A program made the position numbers and the translations under genes. The notes beneath the pieces are model-generated. The model saw only the letters and a list, made by a program, of their open reading frames with translations. It made no database searches and was not told the origin of the DNA. Shown here in pieces: positions 1 through 5,056 of a DNA stretch of 8,806 bases (its first letter is position 1; every line of letters begins with the position of its first letter). This stretch comes from Atribacteria bacterium SCGC AAA255-G05 (lineage in GTDB: Bacteria; Atribacterota; Phoenicimicrobiia; Phoenicimicrobiales; Phoenicimicrobiaceae): assembly GCA_000405605.1 (NCBI GenBank), contig ASPA01000076.1, positions 1 through 8,806 on the forward strand. The letters are read 5' to 3'.

Positions 1-150
1 TAATTAGTCGTCAGTGAATAAATCTAGCGTACAGCGTTTAGCGCATAGAAAAACAGTACATTGTATTGAGTATCGAGTATACAGTCAAAAAAAAATACAA
101 TAATACTAAATCGCTCACCTCATGTAAACATAATATTGCTTCCTGTTAAA

Positions 151-183
151 AGGGATTGCCACGGCTTCGCCTCGCAATGACAG
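151..183 (+). repeat. Dispersed hairpin repeat, ATTGCCA...GCAATGACAG type
   Basis: ATTGC (155-159) pairs with GCAAT (174-178), and an inner GGC-TTC-GCC helix (163-171) completes a two-part hairpin. It is followed by GACAG. Hairpins with these ends are, as far as I recall, common dispersed intergenic repeats in many environmental genomes. A divergent relative in this window lies at 4919-4956. No function is assigned. Confidence 0.6.
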
Positions 184-312
184 ATTTAATTACTTTTATT
201 TTTCTATTAATCTTTTAAATGACTTTCTGTTTTTTCATTCTGGTTCATGGCTTCTATTCTCTTTCTTAAACCAACTAACCAGGTAACGAGTTCTACCCGC
301 TCTACGTTATCA

Positions 313-331
313 GGGCGTATGCAATACGCCC
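313..331. repeat. Perfect 8-bp stem hairpin, GGGCGTAT-GCA-ATACGCCC
   Basis: GGGCGTAT (313-320) and ATACGCCC (324-331) are exact reverse complements around a 3-base loop. The hairpin sits at one edge of the 118-bp inverted repeat arm (321-438). The other arm keeps only half of the hairpin and diverges just after it. There is no T-tract on either side, so it is not a convincing terminator. Confidence 0.6.
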
Positions 332-438
332 CTACTTCTTTTTTTAAACTTGAAACCCGTAACTTACAACTTATATCTTTAATTGGGCTATTGGTAAATA
401 GGTAAATTGGTTAATTTAATAGCTATATACTCGATACT
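321..438 (-). repeat. 118-bp dispersed repeat, arm A (inverted relative to arm B)
   Basis: The reverse complement of this segment aligns without gaps to 1942-2059. I count 7 mismatches in 118 positions, about 94% identity. Weaker similarity continues beyond both ends: a GAGCCA word precedes the alignment in both copies, and GTAGAGCGGGTAG versus GTATAGCGGATAG follows it. The arm contains octamer words (383-414) and an A-rich run. Arms A and B flank the nusA promoter and gene in opposite orientation. Confidence 0.85.
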
Positions 439-453
439 AATTTGGCTCTTGGA

Positions 454-471
454 TTCCCACTTTCGTGGGAA
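454..471. repeat. Dispersed hairpin repeat, TTCCCAC-TTTC-GTGGGAA
   Basis: TTCCCAC (454-460) and GTGGGAA (465-471) form a perfect 7-bp stem with a TTTC loop, flanked by GGA before and CGACAG after. Its ends (GGATT...CGACAG) resemble those of the hairpin at 151-183. Similar elements are widespread intergenic repeats in bacteria; the TTCCC/GGGAA ends also recall neisserial dRS3, although that is only a resemblance. There is no T-tract, so a terminator role is unlikely. Confidence 0.6.
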
Positions 472-526
472 CGACAGAGGAAAATTGGTCTTTATATTTT
501 GTCTTCTTCTTTTTCTTCTTCTTTAA

Positions 527-613
527 CTATACGCTCCACGCTCTACGCTATTTCTCTAACCAGCTAACTTATTCTTAACGAGATACGATTCACGAGATAC
601 GAGATACGAATTT
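527..613. repeat. Two period-7 degenerate repeat runs
   Basis: The first run (527-554) reads CTATACG, CTCCACG, CTCTACG, CTATTTC. The second (579-613) reads CGAGATA, CGATTCA, CGAGATA, CGAGATA, CGAATTT. Each stays in exact 7-base register. The second run ends only four bases before the -35 element of the nusA promoter. They resemble short tandemly repeated repetitive (STRR-like) heptamers described in cyanobacteria in organisation, not in sequence. Confidence 0.7.
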
Positions 614-616
614 AGA

Positions 617-645
617 TTGCCAAAATAATAGTTTTATGTTATAAT
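617..645 (+). promoter_or_regulatory. nusA promoter (sigma-70 type, extended -10)
   Basis: TTGCCA (617-622) is followed after exactly 17 bases by a perfect TATAAT (640-645). A TGT immediately before it (637-639) makes an extended -10. Transcription would start near 652, giving a leader of about 120 bases before the nusA start codon. The same TGTTATAAT string recurs in the putative infB promoter. Confidence 0.8.
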
Positions 646-678
646 TATTTGTGCTTAAGTAAAAAGTTCATTCTCCCC

Positions 679-707
679 AAAAGAGTGGTATTCAAGACCA
701 CTCTTTT
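679..707 (+). terminator. Intrinsic terminator-like hairpin in the nusA leader (possible attenuator)
   Basis: AAAAGAGTGGT (679-689) and ACCACTCTTTT (697-707) are exact reverse complements with a 7-base loop. If only GAGTGGT/ACCACTC pairs, the helix is followed by TTTTGTTATATATT, a plausible U-tract. The hairpin begins about 27 bases after the predicted transcription start and ends 66 bases before nusA. A terminator between a strong promoter and a gene for a termination factor suggests attenuation. It could instead terminate - strand transcription, since its 5' A-run makes it fairly symmetric. Confidence 0.7.
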
Positions 708-773
708 GTTATATATTAGACAATTATTTCACTTGAAACATTTTAATAGGAAGGAGGATAAAGTATATTACCT

Positions 774-1856
774 ATGAATATAGATTTAACAAAAATATTA
801 GATGAAATAGAAAAAGAAAAGGGAATATCTAAGGATATATTAATAGAGGCGATTGAATCAGCAATACTTTCGGCATATAAAAAAAACTATGCAAGCAATG
901 TAGAAAATATAAAAATAGATATTTCTAAAGACAGCGGAGCGATTAAAGTGCTTACCGATAAAACAATTGTAAACAAAGTCTCAGACCCTTTAAAAGAAAT
1001 TAGTATAGATGACTTGTCAATAAAAGATAAGGAAAAATATAATATTGGGGATACTACTTTAATAGAAACTATGCCTAAAGAATTTGGAAGAATAGCTGCT
1101 CAAACAGCAAAACAAGTAATAGTCCAAAAAATTAGAGAAGCTGAAAGAAATGTAATTTATAAAAAATATATTGATAAAGAGAGAGATATTGTTACTGGAG
1201 TTGTCCTAAGGATAGAACATGGAAATGTCATTATAGATTTAGGAAGAACGGAAGCCATACTTTTACCTAACGAACAAATTAGAAATGAAGAATACTTCAA
1301 GGGTAAAAGAATTAAAATTTATATCCTTGAGGTAATAAAAACATCTAAAGGTCCCAAGATACTTGCCTCCAGAACCCATCCTGAATTATTAAAACGTTTA
1401 TTTGAATTGGAAATCCCTGAGATTCATGAAGGACTTGTTGAAATTAAGAATATCGCTCGCGAAGCAGGTAAGCGATCAAAGGTTGCAGTTTATTCTAAGG
1501 ATGAAAGGGTGGACCCCATAGGGGCATGCATAGGCGATAGGGGAGCACGGATAAAATTAATTATGCAGGAATTAAAAGATGAAAAAATTGATGTTATAAA
1601 ATGGAGTGCTGATGAAAAAACATTAGTTGCCAATTCTTTAAGTCCGGCGAAAGTTTTACTGGTAAATCTTTTTGAAAACGAAAAGACCGCTACGGTAATT
1701 GTACCAGACCAGCAGCTTTCTTTAGCAATTGGAAAAGCAGGACAAAATGCAAGGCTTGCTGCAAAATTAAGCGGATGGAAAGTAGATATAAAAAGTGAAT
1801 TGGAGTATAAAGAAGAAAAGAGTCCGGATTTAAAAAATGATTTAGAGAAAGAATAA
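774..1856 (+). CDS. nusA: Transcription termination/antitermination factor NusA
   Basis: NusA binds RNA polymerase and nascent RNA, modulating pausing, intrinsic termination and antitermination. The 360-residue protein has the RNAP-binding N-terminal domain (about 1-125), an S1 domain (about 137-199), and two KH domains with GXXG loops GDRG (254-257) and GKAG (320-323). It ends in a short charged tail and lacks the C-terminal acidic repeats of E. coli NusA, as in Gram-positive and many deep-branching bacteria. AAGGAGG lies at 751-757, 16 bases before the ATG, which is unusually far. No in-frame ATG, GTG or TTG lies closer to it, as TAA at 759 closes the frame, and the N-terminus fits the family. 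The gene has its own promoter and leader hairpin, and rimP is not adjacent. No strong terminator follows. Confidence 0.97.
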   Translation: MNIDLTKILDEIEKEKGISKDILIEAIESAILSAYKKNYASNVENIKIDISKDSGAIKVLTDKTIVNKVSDPLKEISIDDLSIKDKEKYNIGDTTLIETMPKEFGRIAAQTAKQVIVQKIREAERNVIYKKYIDKERDIVTGVVLRIEHGNVIIDLGRTEAILLPNEQIRNEEYFKGKRIKIYILEVIKTSKGPKILASRTHPELLKRLFELEIPEIHEGLVEIKNIAREAGKRSKVAVYSKDERVDPIGACIGDRGARIKLIMQELKDEKIDVIKWSADEKTLVANSLSPAKVLLVNLFENEKTATVIVPDQQLSLAIGKAGQNARLAAKLSGWKVDIKSELEYKEEKSPDLKNDLEKE

Positions 1857-1941
1857 TATTAATCTTAAAAAGATATTTATATTGGTTAGCTGATTAAGAA
1901 AATAGAATTCAGGAGTCAGTAGCCTGGAGCCAGAATAAGAT

Positions 1942-2059
1942 AGTATCGAGTATATAGTTATTAAATTAACCAATTAACCTATTTACCAATTGCCCAATTA
2001 AAGATATGGGTTGTAAGTTACGGATTTCAAGTTTAAAAAAAGAAGTATGGGCGTATTGC
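1942..2059 (+). repeat. 118-bp dispersed repeat, arm B
   Basis: This is the partner of 321-438 in inverted orientation, gap-free with 7 mismatches. The clear alignment ends at TTGC (2056-2059). In arm A the sequence continues into the second half of the ATACGCCC hairpin; here it continues as GTATATAG, so the hairpin is lost. A shorter related word block (AGAATAAGATAGTAT) also occurs at 4836-4850. Confidence 0.85.
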
Positions 2060-2070
2060 GTATATAGTAT

Positions 2071-2105
2071 AGCGGATAGCGTGAAGCGTAAAGCGTAGAG
2101 GTAGG
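2071..2105 (+). repeat. Period-7 AGCG heptamer array
   Basis: Five successive 7-base units read AGCGGAT, AGCGTGA, AGCGTAA, AGCGTAG, AGGTAGG. The same word family occurs at 26-46 in this orientation and at 527-547 on the opposite strand (CGCT form). In both the 2071 and 527 copies it neighbours a GAAGAAGAC/GTCTTCTTC purine-pyrimidine block. Confidence 0.75.
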
Positions 2106-2203
2106 AAAGAAGAAGACAGAAGATAGAATACTGAATCCGATTTTTTTATCTCTTTATCTAAAAACTGAAAACATGAATTTACATACACTAACGACTATAT
2201 TAA

Positions 2204-2259
2204 TTTGTAAATTGGTAAATCGGTCAATTGGTAAATCGGTCAATTGATTATTTGGTTAA
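2204..2259 (+). repeat. Period-8 octamer array upstream of rnpM
   Basis: Seven consecutive 8-base units in exact register: TTTGTAAA, TTGGTAAA, TCGGTCAA, TTGGTAAA, TCGGTCAA, TTGATTAT, TTGGTTAA. The consensus is close to TTGGTNAA. Two of the units alternate as a 16-base higher-order repeat. The array ends 23 bases before the rnpM start. Confidence 0.85.
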
Positions 2260-2282
2260 AAAAATAGAAGAAAGAATAAAAA

Positions 2283-2570
2283 ATGATAAAAAATCTAAAG
2301 ATACCTGTAAGAACTTGTATCGGTTGTAAATGTAAAAAACCCAAAAAAGAGATGATTAGAATAATAAGAACACCTGATGAAAAAATAGAAATTGACAGGA
2401 CAGGTAAAAAATCAGGAAGAGGAGCCTATATTTGCGGCAATGTTAAATGTTTGGATATTGCCTTTCGGGAAAATAGTTTAAAAAAATCCTTAAAGCAAGA
2501 TATTCCACTGAAAACGCTTGATGAATTAAGAAAGGCTTTTTTAAAAAATATAGGCGAAAATACAGATTAA
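2283..2570 (+). CDS. rnpM: RnpM (YlxR family) RNA-binding protein
   Basis: This 95-residue protein belongs to the YlxR family, which sits between nusA and infB in many bacteria. The B. subtilis member was renamed RnpM after being shown to bind RNase P RNA and modulate RNase P activity. Family signatures are visible: RTCIGC at 10-15 followed by KKPKKEM, and GRGAYIC at 45-51. Cysteines 12, 15, 51 and 56 are placed as in the family. The ATG has only a weak purine-rich AGAAGAAAG upstream as a ribosome-binding site. The ylxQ (L7Ae-like) gene that often follows in Firmicutes is absent; the next gene is infB after a repeat spacer. Confidence 0.93.
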   Translation: MIKNLKIPVRTCIGCKCKKPKKEMIRIIRTPDEKIEIDRTGKKSGRGAYICGNVKCLDIAFRENSLKKSLKQDIPLKTLDELRKAFLKNIGENTD

Positions 2571-2571
2571 A

Positions 2572-2722
2572 TTGGTGAATTGGCTAATCGGTCAATTGGT
2601 AAATTAATTTATTGGAGAATTAACTAACTGGTTAACAGGATAATTAAATACCCATGACTTACTCAATTGGTAAATTGGAGAATCGTTTAATCGGTAAATC
2701 GGCAAATTGGTTAATTGGTTAA
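2572..2722 (+). repeat. Long period-8 octamer array filling the rnpM-infB spacer
   Basis: About 19 units fill the spacer almost end to end. They begin TTGGTGAA (2572), TTGGCTAA, TCGGTCAA, TTGGTAAA, and end TCGGTAAA, TCGGCAAA, TTGGTTAA, TTGGTTAA (2715-2722). Register is broken only once, by a 7-base unit at 2660-2666, and the units around it are the most degenerate. The consensus is TTGGTNAA. The array starts directly after the rnpM stop codon, and its last unit overlaps the possible -35 of the infB promoter. Confidence 0.85.
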
Positions 2723-2742
2723 TATAATAATAATGTTATAAT
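2715..2742 (+). promoter_or_regulatory. Putative infB promoter (extended -10)
   Basis: TTGGTT (2715-2720), the last octamer repeat unit, lies 16 bases before TATAAT (2737-2742). TGT precedes the -10, giving the same TGTTATAAT as the nusA promoter. Transcription would start near 2749, about 29 bases before infB. Other TATAAT strings nearby (2723, 2751) make the exact choice uncertain. Confidence 0.5.
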
Positions 2743-2777
2743 AATAGTAATATAATTTGTTGTGGAGGCGATATACA

Positions 2778-4724
2778 ATGAAGATTAGAGTGTATGAATT
2801 AGCTGAAGACTTAAAAATGCCAGCTAAAGAACTGATAGGATTTTTAAACAAAGAAGGAATTAAAGTTAAAAATCATATGAGTGCTTTAGATGAAGATACT
2901 ATGGAATTAATTAAAGAAATTATTGATGCTGAAAAAGCGGTAAAGGCAAAAGAAAAGAAAAAACAACTAAAAATTGTAAAAATTAAAAAACTTCCGAATT
3001 TAAAGGAACTTTCCTCACAGCTAAAAATATCTTTATCAGAGTTGATACAAAAAATTATACAATTTGGAACAATCACTTCGATTGACAAGGAAATTCCTGT
3101 GAATATTTTAGAAAATATTGCTAAAGAATATGGGTATAAGATAGAATTATCTGATAAATTAAAGAGTAAAAACAGTCTCCAAAAAAAAGATAATATTGTA
3201 AAATTAATTGCAAAACCACCTGTCGTTACTGTAATAGGACATGTTGATCATGGTAAAACTACTCTTCTTGATGCCATTCGAAAGACAGATGTCACCAAAG
3301 GAGAAGTGGGGGGAATTACGCAGCGAATTGGAGCGTACCAAATTAATATAGATAAGAAAAATATTGTATTCATTGATACTCCTGGACATGAAGCTTTCAC
3401 AACAATGAGGGCTCGAGGAGTAAAAGCTACAGACGTTGCAGTTTTAGTTGTGGCAGCAGATGATGGAGTAATGCCTCAAACCGTTGAAGCGATTAATCAT
3501 GCAAAGGCAGCAAATGTTCCTATTATCGTAGCAATAAATAAAATTGATAAAGCTAATGCTAATGTCGAAAAAGTAAAAAAAGGACTGACCAAATATGACT
3601 TAATTTCGGAAGAATGGGGAGGAGAAACTCTAATGGTGGAAGTTTCTGCCCTTCAAAACAAAGGTATTGAAAAATTATTGGAAGCTATTTCATTGCAGGC
3701 AGAGCTGCTAGATTTAAAGGCAAATCCAGATATTCCGGCAAAAGGCTTAATAATAGAAACGAAATTAGACAAGGAAAGAGGAATTATTGCTTCAGTATTA
3801 ATTCAAGATGGGTCACTGAAGATTGGTGATTATTTCATTGCAGGGACATCCTATGGTAAAATCAGAAGCCTTGTTGACGACAAGGGAAAAAGCATTAAAA
3901 AAGCAGGACCTTCAGCTCCGGTTGGGATTATAGGTTTTTGTAAAATGCCTCTGGCAGGTGATAACTTCCAAATAGTACCCGATGATAAGCTCGCTAAAAT
4001 TATAATTAACGAAAGGGAGGAAGAGGGAAGAAGTAAAATAGTAGAAAAATTAGAACTCTCTTTGGACAATTTATTCTTAGAGATAAAAGAAGGAAAGATA
4101 GATAAGTTAAATATAATTTTAAAGACGGATACGCAAGGTTCCTTAGATGCTTTGCAAGAGGCTATAAAAAAGATAAAAATTGAAAATGAAGAAGTAAAAA
4201 TTGACATAATACACGCAGGTGTTGGAAATGTTAACGAAACGGATGTTATGCTGGCCTCTGCTTCCAAGGCAATAATAATTGGTTTTAATATTCGTCCTGA
4301 TGCAAATGTCCAAAAAATAGCTAAGTCCGAGAAGGTAGACATCAGATTACATAAAATTATATATAATCTAATAGATGAAATTAAGTCCGCTTTAAAAGGT
4401 TACTTGAAACCAAAAATCGAAGAATATATCTGCGGACAAGCAGAAGTCAGAGAAATATTTAAAATACCTAAGATTGGCACCATTGCAGGAAGTTATGTAT
4501 TAAGCGGAAAGCTATCAAATAATGATAATATACGAGTAATAAGAGACGGTAAGTTAATATATGAAGGTAAGGTATCTTCGCTAAAAAGATTTAAAGAAGA
4601 TGTAAAAGAAGTTAATACTGGTTTTGAATGCGGAATCGGTGTAGAAAAATTTAATGATATAAAAATAAAAGACATACTTGAATTTTATACTTTTAGAGAA
4701 ATTAAAGATAAAAAAATTATTTAG
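2778..4724 (+). CDS. infB: Translation initiation factor IF-2
   Basis: IF2 is the GTPase that delivers initiator fMet-tRNA to the 30S subunit and promotes subunit joining. From the ATG at 2778 the protein has 648 residues, close to the compact IF2 forms of Gram-positive and thermophilic bacteria and shorter than the roughly 890 of E. coli. Two IF2_N-like helical modules are visible (about 1-50 and 72-122), joined by a lysine-rich linker. The G domain carries GHVDHGKT (154-161, G1), GGITQ (178-182, G2), DTPGH (200-204, G3), NKID (254-257, G4) and SAL (290-292, G5). The beta-barrel, IF2-specific and fMet-tRNA-binding C-terminal domains follow. GGAGG at 2764-2768, 9 bases before the ATG, fixes this start; an in-frame TTG at 2757 precedes that ribosome-binding site and is rejected. 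Confidence 0.97.
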   Translation: MKIRVYELAEDLKMPAKELIGFLNKEGIKVKNHMSALDEDTMELIKEIIDAEKAVKAKEKKKQLKIVKIKKLPNLKELSSQLKISLSELIQKIIQFGTITSIDKEIPVNILENIAKEYGYKIELSDKLKSKNSLQKKDNIVKLIAKPPVVTVIGHVDHGKTTLLDAIRKTDVTKGEVGGITQRIGAYQINIDKKNIVFIDTPGHEAFTTMRARGVKATDVAVLVVAADDGVMPQTVEAINHAKAANVPIIVAINKIDKANANVEKVKKGLTKYDLISEEWGGETLMVEVSALQNKGIEKLLEAISLQAELLDLKANPDIPAKGLIIETKLDKERGIIASVLIQDGSLKIGDYFIAGTSYGKIRSLVDDKGKSIKKAGPSAPVGIIGFCKMPLAGDNFQIVPDDKLAKIIINEREEEGRSKIVEKLELSLDNLFLEIKEGKIDKLNIILKTDTQGSLDALQEAIKKIKIENEEVKIDIIHAGVGNVNETDVMLASASKAIIIGFNIRPDANVQKIAKSEKVDIRLHKIIYNLIDEIKSALKGYLKPKIEEYICGQAEVREIFKIPKIGTIAGSYVLSGKLSNNDNIRVIRDGKLIYEGKVSSLKRFKEDVKEVNTGFECGIGVEKFNDIKIKDILEFYTFREIKDKKII

Positions 4725-4918
4725 TCGTTAATGAATAAAAATAGCGTAGAACGTATACATTTATTTACATAGTTAGTTAGTTACCTGGTTAGCTGGTTAG
4801 GGAATAAAGAGAATAGGAGCCAGAAGCCAGGAGTCAGAATAAGATAGTATATAAGATATAGTAAAGATTATTACCCGGTTAAGAAAATAGAAGACAAAAT
4901 AAAAAAAACGGAAATATA

Positions 4919-4956
4919 ATTGCCAAGCTCTGATAAATTAGAGCGCGCAATAACAG
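4919..4956 (+). repeat. Divergent member of the ATTGCCA...GCAATRACAG hairpin family
   Basis: ATTGC (4919-4923) pairs with GCAAT (4947-4951), and an inner GCTCT (4927-4931) pairs with AGAGC (4940-4944) around an 8-base AT-rich loop. AACAG follows. The ends and the two-helix architecture match the hairpin at 151-183, but the inner helix has an entirely different sequence that still pairs. Confidence 0.55.
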
Positions 4957-4984
4957 AAATATTTATAAGCTGATAACCGATTAC

Positions 4985-5049
4985 CTGGAAAACTGGTTAA
5001 ACGTTGAATTAGTTTAATTGGCGAATTGGTGAATTGGTAGATTGGGGAA
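4985..5049 (+). repeat. Period-8 octamer array upstream of rbfA
   Basis: Units read CTGGAAAA, CTGGTTAA, ACGTTGAA, a 9-base TTAGTTTAA, then TTGGCGAA, TTGGTGAA, TTGGTAGA and TTGGGGAA (5042-5049). This is the same TTGGTNAA family seen before rnpM and infB. The GGGG of the last unit lies 9 bases before the rbfA ATG and is the best ribosome-binding-site candidate. Confidence 0.8.
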
Positions 5050-5056
5050 TTAGAAT

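Larger units (their letters stand above)
1..616. repeat. Gene-free, repeat-rich intergenic region upstream of nusA
   Basis: I see no coding region on either strand; frames are broken by frequent stops and nothing resembles a protein family. The stretch is a patchwork of short degenerate words. Heptamer runs lie at 26-46 (AGCGTAC, AGCGTTT, AGCGCAT), 527-554 (CTATACG, CTCCACG, CTCTACG, CTATTTC) and 579-613 (CGAGATA three times plus variants). Octamers lie at 383-414 (TTGGTAAA type), and there is a TTC-rich polypyrimidine tract at 501-524. Three compact hairpins and one arm of a 118-bp inverted repeat are listed separately. Much of the region reads as the reverse complement of word types seen after nusA and infB. 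rimP, the usual gene before nusA, is absent here. Confidence 0.8.
1857..2282. repeat. Repeat-rich spacer between nusA and rnpM
   Basis: No gene is supported here. The spacer contains a period-7 run at 1910-1937 (CAGGAGT, CAGTAGC, CTGGAGC, CAGAATA), arm B of the 118-bp inverted repeat (1942-2059), a second period-7 run at 2071-2105 and period-8 units at 2204-2259. A 426-base spacer inside this normally compact gene cluster is unusual. I see no convincing terminator or promoter in it. Confidence 0.8.
4725..5056. repeat. Repeat-rich spacer between infB and rbfA
   Basis: No gene is supported. The first 30 bases resemble the start of the window (TTAGTCGTYARTGAATAAA, then AGCGTA words). An 8-base periodic stretch (TTACCTGG, TTAGCTGG) lies at 4781-4796. 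A period-7 run spans 4816-4864 (GGAGCCA, GAAGCCA, GGAGTCA, GAATAAG, ATAGTAT, ATAAGAT, ATAGTAA). A hairpin lies at 4919-4956 and octamers at 4985-5049. I see no intrinsic terminator with a T-tract, so infB and rbfA may be co-transcribed. Confidence 0.75.

Noticed and set aside
501..524. TTC-rich polypyrimidine tract as a functional microsatellite or triplex site
   Set aside because: It is short and imperfect, and a related GAAGAAGAC block beside the AGCG heptamers at 2107-2120 shows it is part of the general repeat mixture.
1857..1885. Possible terminator after nusA (ATCTT-AAA-AAGAT)
   Set aside because: The stem is only 5 AT-rich base pairs with no following T-tract, too weak to support.
2173..2247. 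A 24-codon open frame beginning ATG in the nusA-rnpM spacer
   Set aside because: It has no ribosome-binding site, runs into the octamer repeats, and resembles no known peptide.
2572..2722. Octamer array considered as a CRISPR array
   Set aside because: Units are 8 bases, contiguous and degenerate; there are no conserved 24-40 base repeats separated by unique spacers and no cas genes.
2757..2777. TTG start at 2757 for infB, giving 7 extra residues
   Set aside because: The extension contains the GGAGG ribosome-binding site of the ATG at 2778, and MKIRVYELA is the normal IF2 N-terminus.
3851..4342. 163-codon open frame antisense to infB
   Set aside because: It is a shadow of the IF2 frame, with low-complexity Ser/Ile/Phe-rich translation and no ribosome-binding site or family resemblance. 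The same applies to smaller antisense frames within infB, dnaK and grpE.
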